Positions 7,054 through 13,474 of a stretch of 42,549 bases of DNA are shown piece after piece. Both the position numbers and the translations under genes were made by a program. How positions within the stretch are numbered: position 1 is the stretch's first letter; each line of letters begins with the position of its first letter. Source of the stretch: Euzebyales bacterium (GTDB lineage: Bacteria > Actinomycetota > Nitriliruptoria > Euzebyales > JAHELV01); assembly GCA_035461305.1 (NCBI GenBank), contig DATHVN010000224.1:1-42549 (forward strand), given 5' to 3'. The notes under the pieces are model-generated. The model was given only the letters and a program-made list of their open reading frames with translations. It was not told the DNA's origin and searched no databases.

Positions 7054-7392
7054 TCACAAGGTCGCTTTCTTATGCAAGTTCTTTCTTTCGGGCGCTTTCC
7101 TACTGTAACGGCTGTTCCTGCGCCTGCGACCGATGCACTGCGGAGGAGCCGTTACCTGGCTGCGGTGCGCAGCCACCCGGCAACGGGTCGAGCAGTAGCG
7201 CGCGTCGCGTCTCGCGGTGCCAGGGATGGGCTCGCCGCACTGCGAACAGGTGCGCTCGACGTATCGCCGCCCCTTTCGGTACGCATCGCGGCACCGCGAG
7301 GAGCACAACCGTGGGCGGTCACCAGTCTTTCCGCGTCGGACACGCTCAACCTCCGCGAGCAGGTCCGCGTGCTGGGCCTGCGCGTCGGCCAT
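7054..7392 (-). CDS. Cys-rich (zinc-binding) small protein in the integrated element
   Basis: A 112-residue protein with three Cys pairs: CSSRC (about residue 30), CSQCG (about 49) and CSTRC (about 67). The stretch GTARRDARYCSTRCR is typical of small zinc-ribbon or DNA-binding proteins of phages and integrative elements. The C-terminus is strongly basic (GRRRRNSRYSRKAPERKN). The ATG at 7392 is immediately preceded by AAGGAGGAG, and an in-frame stop lies just upstream. The function is unknown; nucleic-acid binding is likely. It is probably co-transcribed with the gene at 7423-7809 and the recombinase remnant. Confidence 0.65.
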   Translation of the reverse strand: MADAQAQHADLLAEVERVRRGKTGDRPRLCSSRCRDAYRKGRRYVERTCSQCGEPIPGTARRDARYCSTRCRVAAHRSQVTAPPQCIGRRRRNSRYSRKAPERKNLHKKATL

Positions 7393-7422
7393 CTCCTCCT
7401 TAACGACACGGTCGTCACCGTT

Positions 7423-7809
7423 CTACGGCGGTCGTTCCCACCATGCGGGCCAGTCAGCGAACAGCGGCGAGCGCTCAAGGTCTCCACGGAGATGCGCAAG
7501 GTTCAACGAGCCCACCCAAAGCTCGGCGTTGCGCGCCTTGCGCTGGGCCTTCCACACAAGGTGTCCGCGTCGGGCGCGACCTCCGAACACATACCGCCCG
7601 CAGGCATCGCACCGTCCACCCTCTAGGCCCTCAGGCTCATGCACCGGGCAGTAGGCACGCCAGCGGTAGCGCCCGGCCCAGCCGTACTCCTCCATGTCCA
7701 GCGCGACGGCTGGCTGTCCGCAGATCGAGCATGGATCGGCCGACGTTGCCGTAACGCCTATTCCGGCCCGTGCGCGTCGGGGCTGCGGAGGAGCCGCTAC
7801 ATCACTCAT
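7423..7809 (-). CDS. Second Cys-rich small protein in the integrated element
   Basis: A protein of about 128 residues with a putative four-Cys zinc site, CSICG (about residue 28) and CDACGRY (about 70). Between them lie a C-x2-H pair (YCPVH) and many aromatic residues. The C-terminal half is rich in Trp, Arg and Lys. No named family was recognised. The ATG at 7809 lies 6 bases after TATCCT, a plausible -10 box, so it may be expressed as a leaderless message; the GTG at 7815 is an alternative start. It lies downstream of the recombinase remnant on the same strand, as accessory genes of integrative elements often do. Confidence 0.6.
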   Translation of the reverse strand: MSDVAAPPQPRRARAGIGVTATSADPCSICGQPAVALDMEEYGWAGRYRWRAYCPVHEPEGLEGGRCDACGRYVFGGRARRGHLVWKAQRKARNAELWVGSLNLAHLRGDLERSPLFADWPAWWERPP

Positions 7810-7890
7810 GCCCACAGGATAGCACCGCAGTTGCCCTCTTTGCGGTGACGATCCCGCGCGCTGACCAGTGGCTAGTACATACTCCTTCCT

Positions 7891-8273
7891 TTACAATGGC
7901 ACCCATGATGTAGTAATATCAATCGGCTCCGCAACCAATACTAGCTGACTGTCGGTTGTTTCCAGTATATCGGTTAGCCTGGCATGGTCCGTCCTGTTAC
8001 GGCCCAGCCTGTCCAGCTTCCATGCAATAACCCCATTGATCATTCCCGACGATAGGTCCCGTAGCAGTCTTTCAAACTGTGGACGCTTTACCCCGCGTTT
8101 CCAACCGGACCTATTCTCATCCGTGTAGGTATCGACAGTAGTCCAGTTGTCTTTACTGTCTACCCGTCCTGGCATGCCTTGGCTTGCCTATCCGTAGACG
8201 TTTGATCCGGTTCGCGCTTGTCTGAGAGCCGTGTGTAGATGCCAAATCGTAGATTGTTGCCGCTGTTTTCCAT
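7891..8273 (-). pseudogene. Serine recombinase/integrase, frameshifted and C-terminally truncated
   Basis: The ATG at 8273 opens a frame containing FGIYTRLSDKREPDQ, the N-terminal beta-strand with the catalytic-type Ser, and STDRQAKACQ. It stops at a TAG near 8162. Homology continues in another frame with DTYTDENRSG, RPQFERLL, VIAWKLDRLGRN and LVLVAEPIDITT, the rest of the resolvase catalytic domain. The junction lies near 8165, so a single frameshift splits the gene. The reading ends at 7891 after the catalytic domain. The zinc-ribbon and recombinase DNA-binding domains of large serine integrases (usually 450 residues or more) are absent. The gene starts about 60 bp from the right att repeat, as integrase genes usually do. 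Confidence 0.85.
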
Positions 8274-8333
8274 GACGTCTTTCCGATGGGCAAGATTCTG
8301 CCCACCAGGTTACCACTGGGGGGAGTGCGTGTT

Positions 8334-8342
8334 CGGTGTGCC
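8334..8342. repeat. Right attachment repeat (attR core)
   Basis: CGGTGTGCC, identical to 6893-6901 and in the same orientation. The DUF4397 frame continues directly from here (GVPGVTVDVW). Confidence 0.7.
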
Positions 8343-9048
8343 GGGAGTCACGGTCGACGTCTGGGTCAATGGTGAACCGACGCTCGAAGGCTTCGAGTCC
8401 GGCACCGTGACAGACCCGCTCGAGCTGCCCGCGGGCAGCTACGACGTCGAGATCTTTGCGGCGGGGGCGGACCCCGAGACCGAGGATCCTGTGATCTCGG
8501 GCTCGCCCGACCTGGAGGCCGGCGCCAACGTCTCGCTGGTCGCTCACCTCGACGCCGAGGGCACTCCAACGCTGGGCGTGTTCACCAACGACACGTCGAC
8601 GATCGACGCCGGCGAGGCGCGCGTCACCGTGCGCCACACGGCTGCGGCCCCGGCGGTCGACATCCTCGCCAACGGTGATGCCGTCTTCACCGGCGTCGAG
8701 AACGGCCAGGAGGGCGTCGCCGACCTGCCGGCCGGGACGATCGAGGCCGCGGTCACGCTGGCCGGCGAGACCGACCCGGTCATCGGACCGGCCGAGGTCG
8801 ACCTGGGCGAGGGCGTCAACACCATCATCTACGCCATCGGCAGCGCCGAGGACGACACACTCGACCTGCTGATCCAGACGATCAGCGGCCTGCACGAAGC
8901 CCCGTCCGGTGTCGAGTCGGGCACCGGCGGCCTGAAGGCGGCCGAGGAGCAGCGCGCCGCGCAGCTGCCGTGGCTGGCCGGGCTCGCCGCGATCGTCGTG
9001 GTCTGGGCCGGGCTGGGTGTCCACCGCACCGCGCTCTCCCGCCGCTAG
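8343..9048 (+). pseudogene. DUF4397 surface protein, 3' fragment with membrane anchor
   Basis: This segment continues the DUF4397 gene after the element. It encodes two tandem DUF4397-like beta domains: the first starts GVTVDVWVNGEPTLEG, the second VTVRHTAAAPAVDILANG. Next come a spacer and a C-terminal hydrophobic helix flanked by QLPWLAG and RTALSRR. The order Leu-Pro motif, hydrophobic span, Arg tail resembles a cell-wall sorting signal without the LPxTG consensus. A sortase gene follows within 133 bp. No credible start codon or ribosome-binding site serves this part alone. In the intact form it would be an exported, anchored protein under the neighbouring sigma/anti-sigma pair (inference). 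Confidence 0.85.
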
Positions 9049-9076
9049 GGGTCGCGGTCGCGCACGCACAGGATCG

Positions 9077-9110
9077 GGCCGTGGACGCGTTGGAGGGGCG
9101 CGTCACGGCC
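9077..9110 (+). terminator. Hairpin after the DUF4397 gene
   Basis: GGCCGTGGACGCG (9077-9089) pairs with CGCGTCACGGCC (9099-9110) with one bulged G, around the G-rich loop TTGGAGGGG. It lies 29 bp after the DUF4397 stop. No U-tract follows, as is common in high-GC actinobacteria, so it could be a terminator or a processing hairpin. Confidence 0.5.
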
Positions 9111-9181
9111 GGTCCCAACTCCGCTCGCTCGCGGCGGCTACGGTCGTCGTCGCGACCTGAGGTGGTGCACTGAGCCAACGC

Positions 9182-9886
9182 ATGCTCGCAGGAGCGATCA
9201 CCGCGGCGATCCTCGCTGCGGTGATCGCTGCTGTCGTCACGTTGCTCGGGGCGCGCGGTGGTCCGCCGTCGGACGCCGCGGAGGTTGCTCCGACGCCGTC
9301 GCCGGTCGCCAGCCCGGCGGTGCCCAGCCCGCGGCCGGAGCGCACGGAGCCGGCACCTACGGCGGAGCCCAGCCGGAAGGCCGCACCGAAGATCACCACG
9401 CGCTCGGCCCGTCTGGAGGACGTGGTGACCGACCAGGTCACCCCGACCAGCCTCGACATCGACGCGATCGGCATCGACGACGCCCCCGTCGACGCCGTCG
9501 GCGTCGAGTCCGACGGGTCGATGGAGATCCCCGTCGACGTCTCACGGATCGGCTGGTACGAGTACGGTCCAGCTCCCGGCGATGAGACTGGCTCCGCCGT
9601 GCTCACCGCGCACATCGACAGCCGCACCCAGGGACGGGGCGTGTTCTACGACTTGGACGCAGTCGAGGCCGGCGATACCGTCGGTGTCGGCATGAGCGAC
9701 GGCACCACACGCACCTTCGTGGTCGACGAGATCCGCCAGATCCCGAAGGTGGACCTGCCGACCGGCGACATCTTCCGCCGGGACGGCAGGGCCAGGCTGG
9801 CATTGATCACGTGCGGCGGTACCTTCGATCCGTCGAGCCGCCACTACCTCGACAACCTCGTGGTCCTCGCCACGCCGACCGGCTGA
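9182..9886 (+). CDS. Sortase (class F-like)
   Basis: A 234-residue protein: an N-terminal membrane anchor (residues 1-24), a Pro/Ala/Ser-rich linker to about residue 65, then a sortase barrel. The catalytic set is visible: His in LTAHID (about residue 142), Cys in ALITCGG (about 211) and Arg in SSRHYLDN (about 221). Sortases cleave a Leu-Pro sorting motif and attach the protein to peptidoglycan; class F enzymes are common in actinobacteria. The only nearby candidate substrate is the DUF4397 protein with its QLPWLAG tail. The ATG at 9182 has a distant ribosome-binding site (GAGGTGG at 9159-9165), and a CTG at 9170 is better spaced, so the true start is uncertain. Confidence 0.88.
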   Translation: MLAGAITAAILAAVIAAVVTLLGARGGPPSDAAEVAPTPSPVASPAVPSPRPERTEPAPTAEPSRKAAPKITTRSARLEDVVTDQVTPTSLDIDAIGIDDAPVDAVGVESDGSMEIPVDVSRIGWYEYGPAPGDETGSAVLTAHIDSRTQGRGVFYDLDAVEAGDTVGVGMSDGTTRTFVVDEIRQIPKVDLPTGDIFRRDGRARLALITCGGTFDPSSRHYLDNLVVLATPTG

Positions 9887-9899
9887 GGTCGGCGGCGAC

Positions 9900-10493
9900 A
9901 TGGGGGAACGGGTACGCCGGCTGGCCTCGATCGACGAGTCCGGCCTGCTGCGCTCGCGGACACCGCTGGAGGCCGATGTCGAGTCGCGCTTCGGCAGCGA
10001 CGACCCCGCGGTCCTGCGTGCCGCGTTCGACCTCTGCGGCGGCGCCGTGCTCGCGTACGGCAGGCGACTGCTGCCGTCGAACGAGAACGCGGAGGACGTG
10101 GTGCAGCAGGTCTTCGTCACGGCCTGGTGCCAGCGTCACCGATACGACCCGGAACGGGCGAGCCTGCTGTCGTGGCTGCTCGGCATCGCCAGGCACAAGG
10201 CGATCGACCGGCTGCGCCTGCTCGAGCGGGAGCGGCGGGTCATGCTCGAGGACCGCAGCCGGGTGGTCGACGAAGCCGGCAGGACCGCAGACCGCCTGCT
10301 GGTCGCCGAGGCGCTCAGCTGGTTGCGGCCTGAGCAGCAGCAGGTGCTCGAGCTCGCTTTCTACGATGACCTGACGCACCAGCAGATCGCCGACAAGCTG
10401 GGCGTGCCGCTGGGCACGGTCAAGAGCCACGCCCGGCGCGGGCTGCAACGGTTGCGTCGCTTCCTCGACGCTCCAACGGTGGAGGCCACCTGA
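9900..10493 (+). CDS. ECF-type RNA polymerase sigma factor (SigK-like)
   Basis: A 197-residue ECF sigma factor. Region 2 lies around NAEDVVQQVFVTAW (about residue 60) and SLLSWLLGIARHKAIDR (about 87). Region 4 has the helix-turn-helix THQQIADKLGVPLGTVKSHA (about 159). It directs polymerase to -35/-10 boxes of its regulon and is held inactive by an anti-sigma factor. The ATG at 9900 follows TGAGGTCGGCGAC. It lies 13 bp after the sortase and is followed by an anti-sigma gene, so the three surface genes and the regulator likely form one unit. Auto-regulation is usual in such pairs; no promoter was identified within the sortase gene. Confidence 0.93.
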   Translation: MGERVRRLASIDESGLLRSRTPLEADVESRFGSDDPAVLRAAFDLCGGAVLAYGRRLLPSNENAEDVVQQVFVTAWCQRHRYDPERASLLSWLLGIARHKAIDRLRLLERERRVMLEDRSRVVDEAGRTADRLLVAEALSWLRPEQQQVLELAFYDDLTHQQIADKLGVPLGTVKSHARRGLQRLRRFLDAPTVEAT

Positions 10494-10549
10494 TGCGCGC
10501 GCACCAAGACTTCAATGCGTCCACAGCGACCGCCGGTCCGAACACCTGA
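10493..10549 (+). CDS. Mini-ORF bridging sigma and anti-sigma genes
   Basis: An 18-residue frame, MRAHQDFNASTATAGPNT, that starts on the sigma stop codon (TGATG) and ends 2 bp before the anti-sigma ATG. GTGGAGG lies 7 bases upstream, a strong Shine-Dalgarno sequence, whereas the anti-sigma ATG has GAGG directly abutting and thus poorly spaced. The sequence is unrelated to the SSSDSGRHTS repeat, but the arrangement is the same. Translational coupling is inferred; it would help keep sigma and anti-sigma in balance. Confidence 0.45.
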   Translation: MRAHQDFNASTATAGPNT

Positions 10550-10551
10550 GG

Positions 10552-11244
10552 ATGAACCATCTCCACCCCGACGAGCTCGCCGCCATGGCGATGGATCCCG
10601 ACGCGGGAGACGTCGAGGAGCGCGCGCACCTGGACGACTGCGCACGGTGCGCCCGCGAGCTCGCCGTGCTGCGCGATGTGTCGTCCCGCGCGCGGCAGGC
10701 CAGGCCCGACGAGACACCGCCCGCCCCCCCGGAGGCGATCTGGGACCGCGTCGTCCACGAGCTGACGGAGGCCGGCGACCTGCCGGTCGAGCCGGTCGAC
10801 CAGGTCGAGCCGCCGCGACCGGCCTGGCAGCAGCCATGGGCGGCGGCCGCGGCGCTCATCGGTGTGGTCGTGCTGGCCGCAGCGGTCCTCCTGTCGTTCC
10901 CCGGCGACGACGGCGCGGTCGTGGCCGAGGCGACGCTGGAGCCACTCGCAGACGTTCAGGCGGCGACCGCCGTGCTGACCGCGGACGGCGAGCAGCGGGA
11001 GCTGGCCGTCGACACGCCCGTGCTCCCCGACATCGACGGCTACTACGAGCTGTGGCTGCTGACGCCCGACGGGTCGGGCCTGGTCTCGCTGGGACCGGTG
11101 ACCGGAACGGGACGCCACGAGATCCCGGCCGCGGTCGACACCGATCAGTACTCGGTCGTCGACATCTCGCGGGAGCCGTCGGACGGCGATCCGACCCACT
11201 CGACCGACAGCGTGCTGCGCGGACCCCTCCAGCCCACGACCTGA
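10552..11244 (+). CDS. Anti-sigma factor, RskA-like
   Basis: A 230-residue single-pass membrane protein. The cytoplasmic N-terminus holds a zinc-associated anti-sigma motif, AHLDDCARCARE (H-x3-C-x2-C, about residues 24-35). One membrane helix follows at about residues 96-117 (AAALIGVVVLAAAVLLSF), then an extracytoplasmic RskA C-terminal domain with YYELWLLTPDG and SLGPVTGTG. It binds and silences the adjacent ECF sigma factor until regulated proteolysis releases it (family knowledge). In M. tuberculosis the SigK/RskA pair controls surface antigens Mpt70/83, which parallels the surface-protein context here. Confidence 0.92.
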   Translation: MNHLHPDELAAMAMDPDAGDVEERAHLDDCARCARELAVLRDVSSRARQARPDETPPAPPEAIWDRVVHELTEAGDLPVEPVDQVEPPRPAWQQPWAAAAALIGVVVLAAAVLLSFPGDDGAVVAEATLEPLADVQAATAVLTADGEQRELAVDTPVLPDIDGYYELWLLTPDGSGLVSLGPVTGTGRHEIPAAVDTDQYSVVDISREPSDGDPTHSTDSVLRGPLQPTT

Positions 11245-11289
11245 CGATCACGCACGCGCGGCGGAGCAGGTGCGAGTGGCGGCCTCGGT

Positions 11290-12069
11290 CTACCGCCAGT
11301 CCAGCATCGCCGCAGTGACGGGCACAAAGACTGACGGGGCCAGGTTGTCGTCGATCGGCAGGACCGCGTCGGTGCGCCCACGGACCTGCGCGAGCGGCAG
11401 TGCCGGGTCGTTGACGTCGGCGATCGACAGGGTCGGCAGCCCAGCGGCGATGGCGGCGCCGGCCATGCCGTGATCACCGACGACCAGGTCGACCAGGCCG
11501 ACGTCGAGGCTGCTCAGCATCGCCTCCATGAACACCGGACGGTGGCTGTGACGCAGGGACCCGCCGTCGTGGACGCACGCGACGCCTTCGATGTAGCGGA
11601 TGCCCAGCCGACGCCCACTGCGGTCCCAGTCGAGCCACTCGTCGTCGAGCGGTGCCAACAGGAGGCTGCCCGACTCCTGCAGGCTGCGCGCCAGCGCCTG
11701 GTAGTGGCCCAGCAGGCCCGTGGGATGCCCTGTGGCGAACAGCACCCGCACGCCCCCCGACGCCGCCGCGTCCCGCAGACGCCGGCGGTGCTGCGCGATT
11801 CCGGCCAGGGCGGCGTCGGGGTCGATCCAGCCGTCGCCGTCGGGATCCTCAGCGCCCAGCGGATCGCCGCCGCAGACCTCCCGCACCGCGGCGACCGCGT
11901 CGGCGACGGTGATGTCGCGCCAGTCGTCCAACCCGAATGTGTAGTCGTCGTGACCGCGGATCATCCTGTAGCAGTTGTTGACGGTGCTGCGGGGGCTGGT
12001 CCCCACCGAACCTGCCAGGCGGGTGCGCACCAGGTGGGTGGCCAAGCCGGTCGCGAGCTCGGTCGTCAT
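11290..12069 (-). CDS. Conserved actinobacterial phosphatase-like protein
   Basis: A protein of about 259 residues of a family common in actinobacteria and generally annotated simply as phosphatase. Visible conserved segments are RVLFATGHPTGLLGHYQALAR, GVACVHDGG, LVVGDHGMAGAAIAAGLP, SIADVNDPALP and LPIDDNLAP. The several Asp/His-rich loops could form a metal site. The substrate is unknown. I chose the ATG at 12069 because AAGGTG lies 11 bases before it; an upstream ATG (12078) and GTG (12081) are possible. It stands alone between the convergent anti-sigma gene and the deacetylase gene on the same strand. Confidence 0.8.
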   Translation of the reverse strand: MTTELATGLATHLVRTRLAGSVGTSPRSTVNNCYRMIRGHDDYTFGLDDWRDITVADAVAAVREVCGGDPLGAEDPDGDGWIDPDAALAGIAQHRRRLRDAAASGGVRVLFATGHPTGLLGHYQALARSLQESGSLLLAPLDDEWLDWDRSGRRLGIRYIEGVACVHDGGSLRHSHRPVFMEAMLSSLDVGLVDLVVGDHGMAGAAIAAGLPTLSIADVNDPALPLAQVRGRTDAVLPIDDNLAPSVFVPVTAAMLDWR

Positions 12070-12209
12070 GCGGTCCATCACACCTTGTCGTGTCGTCAGG
12101 TCGACGCGCCCCCCCGGCCGCGGCCGCTGCGGGGTCCGCGCTGCCAGACTGCCGTGCGAGCACGCCCGCTGCTGTCGCCCTGGTGCCGAGCGACAGCACG
12201 CGCAGGCCG

Positions 12210-13370
12210 TCAGGTGTGGCGGCCGAGGAGGTCGAAGGCGTTGCGTTTGAGCTGCTCGACCGCCTGCTTCGCTGCGATGCGCACCGAGTCGACCCGCTCT
12301 GCCCGCATGTGCACTGGCCGGTCATGGAAGGTCTCCGGCGGCCGGACGCCGGTCGCGTTCTCGGCCTCGTGCAGCCAGCTCCACGGCACCTCGTACGGCA
12401 GCTCTCCTCCGGTCAGCTCCGCGAAGTAGATCGTCCACGCCCGCGGCACGACGGTCGCGAGCTGGTAGCCGCCGCCGCCGACCGCGACCCACCGGCCGTC
12501 CGCGAGCCGGTGGGCCAGGCTGTGCAGGCGCGTTGCGATGTCCATGTAGTCGTCGGTGATGAGGCCGAGGTGGGCCAGGGGGTCCGTGGCGTGGGTGTCG
12601 CACCCGAGCTGGGTGACCAGCACGTCCGGGTCGAACGCGTCCATCGCCGGCGGGACGACGGCGTCGAACGCCGACAGCCACACCTCCCCGTTGGTGCCGG
12701 GCTCGAGCGGCACGTTGAGCGACGTGCCCCGTGCGTCGCCCTCGCCGATCTCGTCGGTGAACCCGGTTCCCGGGAACAGGTAGCGGCCGGACTCGTGCAG
12801 GCTGATCGTCAGCACCCTGGGGTCGTCGTAGTAGAAGGTCTGCACGCCGTCACCGTGGTGGGTGTCCACGTCGACGTAGGCGATCCGGCGAGCGCCGTTG
12901 TCGAGCAGCCAGTTGATGGCCGCGACCGGGTCGTCGTAGATGCAGAAGCCCGACGCGCGGCCCGGCATCGCGTGGTGCAGGCCACCGGAGGGGTTGAACG
13001 CGTGCGACACGTCCCCGCTCCACACCGCCGACGCCGCAGCCACCGACGCGCCGCAGACCTCGAGTGACGCCTCGTGCATGCCGGTGAACGTCGGGTTGTC
13101 ACCCCAGCCGAGGCCGAACTCGAAGCCCGCTCCTCCGTGGGGGTCGAGCGATGCCGCCATCACGGCCTCGACGTACGGCGCCGTGTGCATGCGCAGCACG
13201 TCGTCGGTGGTGAACGGCGCCCGCGGGAGGACGTCGACCCCGTCGACGTCGACCAGGCCGCATGCGCGGATCAGCCCGACCGTCAGCACGACCCGGATCG
13301 GCTTGAGCGGGTGGTCCGGGCCGAAGTCGTACCTCAGGTCGTCGTCGCCCCAGATCAGCGCGGTCGTCAT
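12210..13370 (-). CDS. AcuC-type histone deacetylase family protein
   Basis: A 386-residue zinc-dependent deacetylase-fold protein. Active-site elements are intact: the HHAMPG charge-relay His pair, DVDTHHGDG (Asp and His zinc ligands plus the second His), LGCDTHATDPLAHLGL (third ligand Asp) and the GGGGY catalytic Tyr loop. In Bacillus, AcuC deacetylates acetyl-CoA synthetase; actinobacterial relatives are thought to act on acetyl-lysine or small amides. The ATG at 13370 has a strong ribosome-binding site (CGAGGAGGGTCG). Upstream is the export operon on the same strand, separated by a small hairpin. Confidence 0.92.
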   Translation of the reverse strand: MTTALIWGDDDLRYDFGPDHPLKPIRVVLTVGLIRACGLVDVDGVDVLPRAPFTTDDVLRMHTAPYVEAVMAASLDPHGGAGFEFGLGWGDNPTFTGMHEASLEVCGASVAAASAVWSGDVSHAFNPSGGLHHAMPGRASGFCIYDDPVAAINWLLDNGARRIAYVDVDTHHGDGVQTFYYDDPRVLTISLHESGRYLFPGTGFTDEIGEGDARGTSLNVPLEPGTNGEVWLSAFDAVVPPAMDAFDPDVLVTQLGCDTHATDPLAHLGLITDDYMDIATRLHSLAHRLADGRWVAVGGGGYQLATVVPRAWTIYFAELTGGELPYEVPWSWLHEAENATGVRPPETFHDRPVHMRAERVDSVRIAAKQAVEQLKRNAFDLLGRHT

Positions 13371-13418
13371 CGACCCTCCTCGCGGTCCGAGCCCCCAGTG
13401 TCGCAACCCCGTCAACCC

Positions 13419-13435
13419 TCGGCTGTGGCAGCCGA
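13419..13435 (-). terminator. Short hairpin between the ABC permease and deacetylase genes
   Basis: TCGGCTG-TGG-CAGCCGA, a perfect 7-bp stem with a 3-base loop, lies 40 bp past the permease stop (minus strand). It may end the export operon; the stem is short, so confidence is moderate. Confidence 0.4.
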
Positions 13436-13474
13436 CCCCGACACACCGCCACCCGCTGCCACGCCGACACGCCG

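Larger units (their letters stand above)
6893..8342. mobile_element. Small integrated element (1.44 kb) with serine-recombinase remnant
   Basis: The element is bounded by 9-bp direct repeats, CGGTGTGCC, at 6893-6901 and 8334-8342. Between them lie a minus-strand serine recombinase remnant next to the right end and two Cys-rich small proteins. The recombinase half (about 7860-8280) is visibly richer in A/T than the surrounding genes, which suggests foreign origin. Removing one repeat and the interior rejoins the DUF4397 frame exactly. Short identical att cores and an integrase gene beside att are typical of serine-integrase elements. The copy looks immobile because the recombinase is frameshifted and truncated. 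It may be a decayed remnant of a larger phage or ICE. Confidence 0.8.

Noticed and set aside
7036-7626. Plus-strand frame of 196 codons inside the integrated element
   Set aside because: It is antisense to the two Cys-rich minus-strand frames, which have spaced Cys pairs and proper starts. The plus frame shows no motif or ribosome-binding site.
8239-8334. ATG at 8239 as an independent start for the second DUF4397 part
   Set aside because: The leader it would add lies in the element, antisense to the recombinase start. It gives no signal peptide, and the true upstream half is at 6792.
12090-12160. GC-rich self-complementary tract (GGCCGCGGCC) as terminator of the deacetylase gene
   Set aside because: The pairing is short and ambiguous in a GC-rich spacer. 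No single stable stem could be chosen with confidence.
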